Positions 1 to 6,034 of a DNA stretch of 6,034 nt are shown in pieces (the stretch's first letter is position 1; each line of letters begins with the position of its first letter). Under the pieces are notes generated by a model. The model searched no databases. It worked only from the letters and a program-made list of their open reading frames with translations, and was not told the origin of the DNA. Origin of the DNA: JBEKZQ01 sp049509675 (GTDB lineage Bacteria > Planctomycetota > Planctomycetia > Pirellulales > Thermoguttaceae); assembly GCA_049509675.1 (NCBI GenBank), contig JBEKZQ010000394.1, positions 1 through 6,034 on the forward strand. Reading direction: 5' to 3'. A program made the translations under genes and the position numbers.

Positions 1-424
1 CGGCCACCTGGGCTCCGGCAGCGGCAGAATGGGCCTCGTTATCGTCCTCGAGCACCCGGAGGCATCCCGGCGGCCTCCTACGAAGCCGCCCCGCGGCCAC
101 CGCTTACGTCTGAATTACAGCCAGACGCGCGCAAACGCCGCGGTGTGGGCGACACGTCCTTGCCGCGTTGGCGTGTTACGCCCGGCTACGTGCGGTGCAT
201 CTCCGCAATGAGTTGATCGGCTGTGGGCCGCTGATGGGAACGTGGCCAATCCGTGGATACGCGACAGATTGAAGTCATGGCGTACTTGTAACATCTGAAA
301 GAATAAGGACTTGTGCAGCCGGCATAGCGGCTTCGGCGGCATGGCGGCTGATGACCTGCATTAGCCACCCTGCCGAGAACAAGCCGGGATGTCCGAAATC
401 TTGGCGGGTCCCAGCCTATTCCGC

Positions 425-569
425 GCGTCGGTCACATCGACGAATGTCGCTAGCTTAAGGAGGCCGACTACAAGGGGTGGTAGCTGAGTCCGAACGCGAT
501 CGCAATCGGTTGTATCCTAGAACCCGGTTCCAGGCTTAAGCTAGTGCCATTCGTCACATCGACCGACGC
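425..569. repeat. 35-bp imperfect inverted repeat bounding a 145-bp segment
   Basis: The left arm 425-459 and right arm 535-569 are reverse complements at 28 of 35 positions. Perfect blocks are 450-459 with 535-544 (cttaagctag on the right arm), 439-446 with 548-555, and 425-433 with 561-569. The mismatches are 447, 449 and a five-base run at 434-438. In that run both arms carry the same top-strand sequence, so the 11-mer gtcacatcgac occurs as a direct repeat at 431-441 (from g431, allowing for the preceding g) and 553-563. The 75-base centre has no coding frame. The arrangement fits a small non-autonomous mobile element with degenerate ends, or a long RNA hairpin. No target-site duplication is obvious. 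Confidence 0.6.
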
Positions 570-753
570 AGCGAAAGGCACAGCCGAGGGCAAGTCAGAA
601 CACGTTCATTTGCTGACAGTCCCTTCGCCCCCGCGAGAGTGACGCACTTCCCGACCGGGAGGCCGTCACCGTTCGCGCCCGCTCCCCGCCGAAACATTCC
701 GCCGCCACCACGGCGCAAGCGGGGTTGGGGCAGCGATCCGCTGCTGCGTAGCC

Positions 754-819
754 GTAGGTTATGCTTCAGCATGACGGAACCTTTTGTCCGCCAAGATGTT
801 ATGCTGAAGCATAACCTAC
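754..819. repeat. 19-bp perfect inverted repeat with self-palindromic arms
   Basis: The left arm 754-772 (gtaggttatgcttcagcat) is the exact reverse complement of the right arm 801-819, with 28 bases between. Each arm is also nearly palindromic: gttatgct-ga-agcataac at 798-815 is perfect around a 2-base centre, and 758-775 has the same form with one G.T-type mismatch. The two arms are therefore both inverted and near-direct repeats. A weaker inner stem pairs 773-778 with 787-792. The repeat begins 22 bases beyond the stop of the leftward gene at 842. No T-run follows the stem on either strand, so it is not a canonical intrinsic terminator. It resembles a REP or MITE-like element that may still protect the mRNA 3' end. 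Confidence 0.75.
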
Positions 820-841
820 TCACTGCCCAGCGCCGCGGCCG

Positions 842-2839
842 TTAGGGCAGCGTGATCTCCGTGTTGGGCGCGCACACGAGCGTCTTGCCGTCGATGCGTA
901 CCTTCACCAGCACCTCCCGGCCGGCGCGGAGCACCTCCAGATCAAAGCTGCGGCCGAAGGCCTTCACTTGCCGCAGGCTCATGCCGGGCCATGCCTCCGG
1001 CAGTCGCGGGTTGCAGCAAAACGACCGCAGACTGCGGGGCCGGATGCCAAAGAGGCCCTCGGTCACGACGCGGCAAAACAGCGCACTCTCCGCAGCCAGG
1101 TGGGCCTGATCGCCCTCGGGCCAGGCCTCGACCGGATAGGGCACGTGCTCGCCCAGCAGGCGACGGCGGGTGTACGTGCCGAGGAAGCGCAGGCCGGTCT
1201 CCGTCCGGCCCACGGCAAACACGCCGCGCAGGGCGTAGAGCGTGGAGCGGTCCCAGAAGACGCGGTTGCCGGCTTCGGTGGCCAGGCCGTCGGCAGTCCA
1301 TAGGCGGGGCGAAAAGAGGGCCGCCACCGTACCCTCGGCCCGCTGCGTGATCCCCGCGGTCAGCGGCACGCAGATCCAGGCTCGCAACGTGGTATTGCCG
1401 GCGTAGTAGCGGTAGGCGTGAAATCCTTCGATGGTGGCGCCGAAATAGGACTCGATGGCGGCGGCCAGGGCCTCGGCGCGGCGGTCGTATTCGGCGGCCG
1501 CGGCGGTTTCGCCCAAAACCCGCGCCAGATCGGCCGCCGCGCGCAGGCCGCCGTAGGTCAGGCCCGAGGTGGAAAGATTCGCCTTGCCGGTGGGGAACCG
1601 GCCTTCCAGCTCATCGGTATCCGACTCGACCACGCCCTGGCGGTTGGTCTTGCGGCGGCAATACTCCAGGCACCACTGGACGGCGGGAAAAAGTTCCCGG
1701 GCAATGGCGCGATCGCCGCGGGCCAGGGCAAAGCGCGAGGCCCCCAAGGCGATCATGGCCGCATCGCCCCGATCGCCGAAGCGCCGATAGGGCATCTCGC
1801 CCTCGACCTCGAACGACGAGGGCAGCGTGGCATAGTCGCCGCCCATCGCCTTGGCGAAGATCCGGTAGGTGTTCAGGGCGGCCTGGTTGGCGATCTGATC
1901 GCCCAGGAAGGGGAAGAACGGGCCGCAGTATTCCGCCTGATCGTCGGCCCACACGCCGCCGTAGAAGCGGCCGCCGCCCGGCGACGGCACCAGGCCCATG
2001 GCCGTGTCGAAAATGCTCTCGGCACTGCGGAGCTTGGCCAGGTCAAAGGCCCGATTCAGCACGCCATCGGGTGTCGCCAGCGACAGCGATCGGCTGATGC
2101 GGTCGATGAAACGCGCGCGGGCCTCATGCTCCGCCGCGATGTCCACGTCCGCCGCCGGCTGGTCGGCCCGGCAGGCGCTGAACACCAATCCCAGCGCGAC
2201 GGTTTTCTTGGGCTCCAGGGTCAGACGCCGCGGCGCAATGAGCGTGACGCGAATCGCATACTGGCCGTACACGCCGCGATCGTTTTCCCGCTGGTCCAGC
2301 GGCTGGATATCGAGTGTGATCGGCGCGGCCCCGGCGTTGCGCACGGTCCACTTCTCGACCACCAACGAGCGGCGGGTGGAAGGGAAGAGCGTGCGGGAGA
2401 TCTCCAGCGACCCTTGGGGCTGGTGTTGGATGCCCAGCCGCCCGTCGAAGGTGATGCGTGCCAGAGGACCGGGCGTGACCGCGCGGCCGTCGGCGCGGAG
2501 TTGCGGCTGAACCTCCGGCCCGTAGGTCCGCCGCAGGTAGCCGCGCACGTCGCGCGGCTTGGTGCGAAGCATCGGCCAGATCACCTCGCGCTGGAGTTTC
2601 AGGTTCCTGCCGGCATCCGCGCCGTAGTGGAGGATGACGGAGACCTTCTGCCCGCTCATCTCGACATGGTCGTCGTGCGGCAGGCGGCGGTCGGCGGCCA
2701 CGTCCCAGACGATGCCTCGCTCTTCGCCCAACCGCCAGCGATCGACGCCCGCAGACTCGGCCGCCCGGCCCAGCGAAGCGGTTGCCGCCAGGGCGACGAC
2801 CGCCAAGCAAGTCCACCGGCGCAGCACTAAGAAAATCAT
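842..2839 (-). CDS. Secreted six-hairpin glycosidase-like protein
   Basis: The 665-residue product starts with a signal peptide (RR at 7-8, hydrophobic 11-23, likely cleavage after A26), so it probably acts in the periplasm or outside. Residues about 30-225 look like an all-beta N-terminal domain. About 250-600 look like an (alpha/alpha)6 barrel, with acidic clusters WADDQAEY (297-304), ESDTDELEG (405-413) and EAWPEGDQ (571-578) that could supply the catalytic acid and base. The tail GIRPRSL...NPRLPEAWPGM (598-620) followed by a beta domain is typical of GH65/GH78/GH94-like clans. I cannot assign a numbered family or substrate. The ATG overlaps the upstream stop as ATGA and has no clear Shine-Dalgarno of its own, which suggests translational coupling. 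The stop is TAA. The fold call is firm at clan level only. Confidence 0.85.
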   Translation of the reverse strand: MIFLVLRRWTCLAVVALAATASLGRAAESAGVDRWRLGEERGIVWDVAADRRLPHDDHVEMSGQKVSVILHYGADAGRNLKLQREVIWPMLRTKPRDVRGYLRRTYGPEVQPQLRADGRAVTPGPLARITFDGRLGIQHQPQGSLEISRTLFPSTRRSLVVEKWTVRNAGAAPITLDIQPLDQRENDRGVYGQYAIRVTLIAPRRLTLEPKKTVALGLVFSACRADQPAADVDIAAEHEARARFIDRISRSLSLATPDGVLNRAFDLAKLRSAESIFDTAMGLVPSPGGGRFYGGVWADDQAEYCGPFFPFLGDQIANQAALNTYRIFAKAMGGDYATLPSSFEVEGEMPYRRFGDRGDAAMIALGASRFALARGDRAIARELFPAVQWCLEYCRRKTNRQGVVESDTDELEGRFPTGKANLSTSGLTYGGLRAAADLARVLGETAAAAEYDRRAEALAAAIESYFGATIEGFHAYRYYAGNTTLRAWICVPLTAGITQRAEGTVAALFSPRLWTADGLATEAGNRVFWDRSTLYALRGVFAVGRTETGLRFLGTYTRRRLLGEHVPYPVEAWPEGDQAHLAAESALFCRVVTEGLFGIRPRSLRSFCCNPRLPEAWPGMSLRQVKAFGRSFDLEVLRAGREVLVKVRIDGKTLVCAPNTEITLP

Positions 2840-4860
2840 TCGAGCACCAAGAGGCGGTCGTCCGCATCACCGTACACCCCGATCCGCAGCCCGGCAGACG
2901 TTCTTTCCAGCGTATAGCTCCAGCCTGTGGCCGGGTATTGCGCGACGACCTTGGTCGAAGCCGCCCATGCGTGAGAGACCTCCACATGGCAGCTTCCTTG
3001 GTCGATCAGGTGCAGGATCCAGCGGCGTTTTTGCGGCTGGTGCGTAAGCACGGCCCGCTTCTCGGCGGGATGCACGCGCACGGGGGCTTCGCCGGCCAGG
3101 AAATCGATGGTTTGTTGCACCAGCGGCGCGGAGTCGAGGCTGGCCAAGAAAGCGATCTTGCCCCGGCCCAACGACCGCACGTGCAGCAGGCAGACCGCGC
3201 GATCGAACTGCCGCGCCTCCAGCAGCGTCTCGCCTGCCAGCGGTTCGATCTCCACGAGCGTCTTGACTTCGGCGGCCACGGGCCGGCCGGCCAATTCTCC
3301 GCCGACCGTCCACGGCTCCCGGCCGGCTGGCGGCACCGCGCGGAATCGCACGCCCATCTCGTCGGCCAGATCGAAGTCTTGCTGTTGGCGTCCCTGGGCA
3401 TCGTGCCGCAGCGCATCGCCGCCCACCAGCAGGCTCCCGCCGTCGCGGACGTATCGCCGCAGACAGTCGAGCTGCTCGGGCGAGAGGGCCGCCGTGAGCG
3501 GCAGCACCAGCGTCTTGAACCGCGACAGTTCCTTGCCGGGTTGGGCCAGGTCGAGGCAATTGATGAATTCCAGCGGCAGGCTCCGCGCCAGGCAGGCTTC
3601 GGTCACTGCCTGCATGGCATTGACGTAAGGCTCGCGGCTGTAGTCCGGCCAGCGGTAGCGCGTGGCCTCGCAGAACACCACCGCCGCGGAGGCGACCGGC
3701 CGCGCGCTCTCGAGGTAAGGCTCGATCTCGGCGATCATGCGAAAGAACGGGCGCAACTCGTCGCGATGCCAGGCAGCCATCTCCTTGCCTGGCAGGGCCG
3801 TACGGTAGTTCGCCAACTTATGGCCGAAGTAGGAATAGCTCCGGCCGCCCAGCGCCAGGCAGAGCCGATTATGGGGCCGATCGATCTTGGCCGTCGGCGA
3901 GACGGGCAGGTCGTTCATCATCCCGTTGATGACCGCCTCCTTGTTGGTCACTCCCTTGAGGAACAGGTTGCGGAACGGATCGCCGTATTCGTTGTAGGCA
4001 ATGTCCTGGGTGCGGCCCAGGTTGAGGTCGTTCCTGGCATAGCTTTGAATGCCGTTCTGCCACAGGGGCACGCTGGGCTTGATTTGCTTTCCCGTCCGGG
4101 TCAGGCGCGAGACCACGCGTGCAACCGTCGCCTGGTAGAAATCTTCCTGGCGGCGCCGGGGCACCCTGTCCCATGCCGCAAGTTCTTCGCCGTACAGTTC
4201 GCGGTACAGCGCCCGGCAGCCGTCGCAGGTGCAGCCGGGCAAGGTGGAAAGGATGTCGTAGCGCAGGCCGTCGACGGGATAACCGAGCAGCACCTCGCGG
4301 GTATGGGCCTCGATGCGCTCGAGAAAGCCGGGCGCGTTGAGACAGATCAGGCCGTCGAGGCGGCCGTCCGGGCCGGCCTCGGCGCGGACGAAATCGCGGC
4401 CGAGGTTCTCGCGCATGAACTTCCAGTTCCAGTTGATGGTGATGTAGCCGAACGCCGCGATCTTCCGTTTGTGCAACTCCTCGATCGTGCGGCCGAACCA
4501 ATCCCCCTGCATCCCCGGAAAGCGCGTGCCGACCCGGGTGTCATACGTGCAGTAGCCGTGGTGCGGCACGGCCATGACAATCGTCCCGTCGAGGAAGTCC
4601 GCGCGGCAGAATTCGGCGAACTCGACCGGATCGGCCTCGCTGAGCAGTTCGGGCGTGTGGCGGATTCCCCGGCCAATCCAACTCCAGTCGAGATTGAACT
4701 GCCGGTAGCAGTGCGCGGGACCCTTGGGTCTATATTCGGCCACGCTGCGGCAAGGGGCGAACCAATCGTCGGCCGGCGCGGGGCCAGCGTCGACCACTGC
4801 CCAAACCGCGGCGAGAAGGATAGAGGCCACTGTCAACGGCGAGCGATTCTCCAGCGACAT
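2836..4860 (-). CDS. Secreted GHL6/GH29-like glycosidase with GATase-like domain
   Basis: The 674-residue product has a signal peptide (hydrophobic 10-24, likely A-P-A cleavage after A30). Residues about 50-380 look like a (beta/alpha)8 barrel. The segment IVMAVPHHGYCTYDT (94-108) recalls the GH29 fucosidase motif KHHDGFCLW. YPVDGLRYDIL (194-204) sits where GH29 and GHL6 proteins carry the nucleophile, making D202 the best candidate. A cysteine cluster CTCDGC (210-215) follows, as in GHL6-type proteins. IAYNEYG (287-293) may hold a second acid. Residues about 388-485 (FKTLVLPLTAALSPEQL, YVRDGGSLLVGG) match a GH42 trimerisation/GATase-like domain, and a small beta domain follows. It is first in the operon. 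The start is supported by a good RBS and the signal peptide. The substrate is unknown; fucosidase activity should not be assumed from the barrel motif. Confidence 0.87.
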   Translation of the reverse strand: MSLENRSPLTVASILLAAVWAVVDAGPAPADDWFAPCRSVAEYRPKGPAHCYRQFNLDWSWIGRGIRHTPELLSEADPVEFAEFCRADFLDGTIVMAVPHHGYCTYDTRVGTRFPGMQGDWFGRTIEELHKRKIAAFGYITINWNWKFMRENLGRDFVRAEAGPDGRLDGLICLNAPGFLERIEAHTREVLLGYPVDGLRYDILSTLPGCTCDGCRALYRELYGEELAAWDRVPRRRQEDFYQATVARVVSRLTRTGKQIKPSVPLWQNGIQSYARNDLNLGRTQDIAYNEYGDPFRNLFLKGVTNKEAVINGMMNDLPVSPTAKIDRPHNRLCLALGGRSYSYFGHKLANYRTALPGKEMAAWHRDELRPFFRMIAEIEPYLESARPVASAAVVFCEATRYRWPDYSREPYVNAMQAVTEACLARSLPLEFINCLDLAQPGKELSRFKTLVLPLTAALSPEQLDCLRRYVRDGGSLLVGGDALRHDAQGRQQQDFDLADEMGVRFRAVPPAGREPWTVGGELAGRPVAAEVKTLVEIEPLAGETLLEARQFDRAVCLLHVRSLGRGKIAFLASLDSAPLVQQTIDFLAGEAPVRVHPAEKRAVLTHQPQKRRWILHLIDQGSCHVEVSHAWAASTKVVAQYPATGWSYTLERTSAGLRIGVYGDADDRLLVLE

Positions 4861-4867
4861 CTACCGG

Positions 4868-4875
4868 CTCCCCTC
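4868..4875 (-). promoter_or_regulatory. Ribosome binding site of the operon's first gene
   Basis: Read leftward the sequence is GAGGGGAG, seven bases before the ATG at 4860. This is a strong purine-rich Shine-Dalgarno at good spacing and fixes the start of the 674-residue protein. The other two genes in the window lack a comparable site. Confidence 0.75.
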
Positions 4876-4942
4876 ATGGCCGTTCCATGCGGGAAACATG
4901 CTCCCAAGGATCGACAAAACAGTAACTGTCCTGTTCTCGAAA

Positions 4943-4995
4943 GTAGTCATCACGCTCCGAGCGTGCAGTTCCATCTCGCGGAGCGAGATGAGTAC
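4943..4995. repeat. REP-like compound palindrome
   Basis: The arms 4943-4959 (gtagtcatcacgctccg) and 4979-4995 (cggagcgagatgagtac) are reverse complements at 15 of 17 positions, around a 19-base centre. Two alternative local hairpins compete with this long stem: 4951-4965 (cacgct-ccg-agcgtg) and 4972-4990 (catctcgc-gga-gcgagatg, a perfect 8-bp stem). I have an unverified memory of similar gtagtcatcacgctccg palindromes between planctomycete genes. The location, in the leader of the leftward operon, would let it act in the RNA as well as the DNA. Confidence 0.65.
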
Positions 4996-5019
4996 GATTG
5001 TTGCGATACTTGTCGATTC

Positions 5020-5051
5020 GCCGATCCCAAGGATCGGCATCGGCCCCGATG
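5020..5051. repeat. Two adjoining short hairpins
   Basis: gccgatcc-caa-ggatcggc at 5020-5038 has a perfect 8-bp stem and a 3-base loop. It runs straight into catcgg-cc-ccgatg at 5038-5051, a 6-bp palindrome sharing base 5038. No T-run follows in either direction, so neither is a simple intrinsic terminator. Confidence 0.6.
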
Positions 5052-5108
5052 ATTTGTTTGACCAGCACCCCATGCAGGATGGTTTGTTGGCGGTGCCAGC
5101 AGAGGCTT

Positions 5109-5123
5109 GCCCGGAACCCGGGC
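5109..5123. promoter_or_regulatory. Inverted repeat across the leftward transcription start; possible operator
   Basis: gcccgg-aac-ccgggc is a perfect 6-bp inverted repeat starting three bases downstream of the leftward -10 (5131 to 5126), so it spans the predicted +1. That is a usual repressor position. It could equally be a 5'-end stem of the transcript. No regulator gene lies in the window to pair with it. Confidence 0.35.
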
Positions 5124-5125
5124 CG

Positions 5126-5155
5126 ATTGTAACCTGCCGACCAGTCGCCGGTCAA
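5126..5155 (-). promoter_or_regulatory. Leftward sigma70-type promoter of the glycosidase operon
   Basis: Read leftward, TTGACC (5155 to 5150) is followed after 18 bases by TACAAT (5131 to 5126). Each hexamer matches consensus at five of six positions. It is the best leftward promoter I found upstream of the gene at 4860, and it lies back to back with the rightward promoter, with 29 bases between the two -35 boxes. Confidence 0.6.
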
Positions 5156-5184
5156 CTTCTCACCCGGTTCGGGAAACAATTTTA

Positions 5185-5213
5185 TTGACGTACCTCGGGC
5201 GATATGGTACAAT
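5185..5213 (+). promoter_or_regulatory. Rightward sigma70-type promoter with extended -10
   Basis: TTGACG (5185-5190), a 17-base spacer and TACAAT (5208-5213) match consensus at five of six in each hexamer. TGG at 5205-5207 adds an extended -10, and the A/T-rich aaacaatttta at 5174-5184 abuts the -35 like an UP element. The predicted start near 5220 gives about 100 nt of leader before the ATG at 5321. This is the clearest promoter in the window. Confidence 0.75.
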
Positions 5214-5320
5214 GACCCCTCAGGTGGGCCGAACGGCTCAACGAGCGAGATGCATGGCTGACGAACAGGAGCGTGAAACGCCGGCGCAAATCGTTGGGCG
5301 AAAATTGGACTGCACCTGTA

Positions 5321-6034
5321 ATGCAAGACATCCTGGCCAACGCTGTCGAAATGCACCGCACGGGGCAACTGGGCCCGGCCGCCCAGTCGTATCAGCAAGT
5401 ATTGGCGCAAGAGCCGGAGAATATCCAAGCCTTGCATCTGCTCGGTGTCCTGCGCCACCAGCAGGGCGACCACGCGCAGGCCGTCGAGCTCATGGGCCGT
5501 GCCGTGGCTCTGCGGCCGAATGCTTTCGGCATCCATGCCAATCTGGCCGAAGCGTATCGCGTATCGGGTGAGTTCGATCGTGCTATCGGCTGTTGCCGGA
5601 CCGCGCTAGGGCTAAACCCCGATTATCCGGAGGCGCTGTGTAATCTTGGAACCGCACTGCAAGGCTTGGGTCGGCAGGACGAAGCCGTCGAGCATTTTCG
5701 TCGTGCTTTGCAGCTCCGCCCTGACTTCGTTACGGTCCACAACAATTTGGGCATTGCGCTGCGGGAGTTGGGCCAGCCGGAGCAGGCGTTAACGCACTTT
5801 CGCCGCGCCGTCGAGCTCGATCCAACGTTCGCCCCCGCTCGGACGAACCTCGGGCTGCTGCTGCTGGATCGCGGCCAGGCCGAAGAAGCCTTGCAACACT
5901 GCCAAGAGGCGGCCCGCTTGCAGCCCAACGTGGCGGCCCTGCACCATAACCTCGGCAACGTGCTGCGGGGGCTCGAACGATTCGTCGAGGCGCGGGCGGC
6001 CTATCTCGAGGCCCTGCGGTTGGACCCGAATCTG
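5321..6034 (+). CDS. TPR-repeat protein, 3' end beyond the window
   Basis: The visible 238 codons are almost entirely tetratricopeptide repeats of exactly 34 residues, at 3-36, 37-70, 71-104, 105-138, 139-172, 173-206 and 207-238. They show the usual G/A and P positions (NLGxAL...G...EAxxxFRRALxLxPxF). TPR solenoids bind partner proteins. The OGT/SPY-like repeat style is often followed in planctomycetes by a glycosyltransferase 41 or sulfotransferase domain, but none is visible here. There is no signal peptide, so a cytoplasmic location is likely. ATG 5321 is chosen because the first TPR helix begins right after it; no Shine-Dalgarno precedes it. The frame is open back to a TGA at 5213-5215, so GTG 5273, which adds a basic MKRRRK start, is an alternative. 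It has its own strong promoter and is divergent from the operon. Confidence 0.88.
   Translation, partial: MQDILANAVEMHRTGQLGPAAQSYQQVLAQEPENIQALHLLGVLRHQQGDHAQAVELMGRAVALRPNAFGIHANLAEAYRVSGEFDRAIGCCRTALGLNPDYPEALCNLGTALQGLGRQDEAVEHFRRALQLRPDFVTVHNNLGIALRELGQPEQALTHFRRAVELDPTFAPARTNLGLLLLDRGQAEEALQHCQEAARLQPNVAALHHNLGNVLRGLERFVEARAAYLEALRLDPNL

Larger units (their letters stand above)
1..841. other. Intergenic region, no supportable gene
   Basis: No reading frame here has a convincing start, length and composition together. Short overlapping frames exist on both strands, but none encodes a motif I recognise. The first ~110 bases have GC-rich third positions in frame 2, which is open from the left edge to a TGA ending at 211. 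They could be the tail of a rightward gene entering the window, but frame 1 is also open (to 216), so I make no call. The region holds two inverted-repeat structures, listed separately, and a small hairpin at 730-744 (stem gcagcg/cgctgc, loop atc). It lies downstream of the leftward operon and may be decayed sequence or a mobile-element remnant. Confidence 0.6.
4861..5119 (-). promoter_or_regulatory. Long structured 5' leader of the glycosidase operon (predicted)
   Basis: If transcription starts about seven bases past the leftward -10 (near 5119), the leader is about 260 nt, much longer than needed for a start codon. It contains hairpins at 5020-5038 (8-bp stem, 3-base loop), 5038-5051 and 4943-4995, and an 11-bp odd palindrome acagt-a-actgt at 4919-4929. 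The 12-mer tcccaaggatcg occurs twice on the top strand, at 4902-4913 and 5025-5036. A 70-codon frame (5073 to 4861) ends in TAG directly against the operon's ATG but has no visible RBS. No known riboswitch class is recognisable and there is no U-tract terminator. The leader's extent is inferred from the promoter. Confidence 0.45.

Noticed and set aside
115..368. Two overlapping leftward frames of 60-75 codons
   Set aside because: Both lack an RBS and recognisable family, and they overlap each other in different frames.
515..545. tRNA-like ggttc/gaacc stem
   Set aside because: gaacc-c-ggttc is a short palindrome with no T-loop, anticodon arm or acceptor stem around it.
754..819. Rho-independent terminator for the operon
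   Set aside because: The stem is strong, but no T-run follows on the leftward strand, so I list it as a repeat only.
554..823. 89-codon leftward frame
   Set aside because: It runs through the 19-bp inverted repeat and is low-complexity in the middle (RRGGGG); no domain or RBS.
1418..2830. 470-codon rightward reading frame
   Set aside because: It lies antisense to the six-hairpin protein. Its composition (G-, A-, Q- and R-rich, no domain) is what the complement of a GC3-rich gene gives, while the opposite strand has a signal peptide and recognisable motifs.
2782..5052. 756-codon rightward reading frame
   Set aside because: It is antisense across the whole GHL6-like gene and its leader, with no domain and repetitive R/A/Q/H composition. 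It is a shadow of a GC-rich gene despite its length.
4874..5536. 220-codon leftward frame overlapping the TPR gene
   Set aside because: More than half is antisense to clear TPR repeats. The end (…VDPWEHVSRMERP) looks protein-like but has no start of its own and crosses the leader palindromes.
1..6034. CRISPR array, IS element or defence system
   Set aside because: No regularly spaced repeat set, transposase, integrase, nuclease or toxin-antitoxin-like gene is visible.

Overview
This GC-rich window looks like chromosomal DNA from a planctomycete (probably Pirellulales-like). The inference rests on secreted, poorly characterised glycoside-hydrolase-like proteins, an OGT-style TPR protein, and intergenic spacers with palindromic repeats. 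No marker gene confirms it.

Layout. (1) Bases 1-841 hold no gene I can support, but contain two inverted-repeat structures: a 35-bp imperfect pair bounding 425-569, and a 19-bp perfect pair at 754-819 just downstream of the leftward operon. (2) Bases 842-4860 are a two-gene leftward operon. The promoter-proximal gene (4860 to 2836) encodes an exported GHL6/GH29-like barrel protein with a GH42-trimerisation-like domain. It overlaps by ATGA the second gene (2839 to 842), which encodes an exported six-hairpin (alpha/alpha)6 glycosidase-like protein. (3) Bases 4861-5320 are a divergent control region. It has a good sigma70-type promoter facing left (TTGACC-18-TACAAT) and a better one facing right (TTGACG-17-TGG-TACAAT). 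The leftward promoter predicts an unusually long leader of about 260 nt, rich in inverted repeats. (4) From 5321 to the window end runs the start of a rightward TPR gene with seven 34-residue repeats. It is cut by the window edge.

How the genes may work together. The operon probably makes two envelope or periplasmic enzymes that act in sequence or together on the same glycan; the substrate cannot be read from sequence. The divergent TPR gene shares the control region, but no functional link is shown. The window holds no defence system, CRISPR array, RNA gene or intact mobile element. The least ordinary part is the long structured leader and the repeat elements around the operon.
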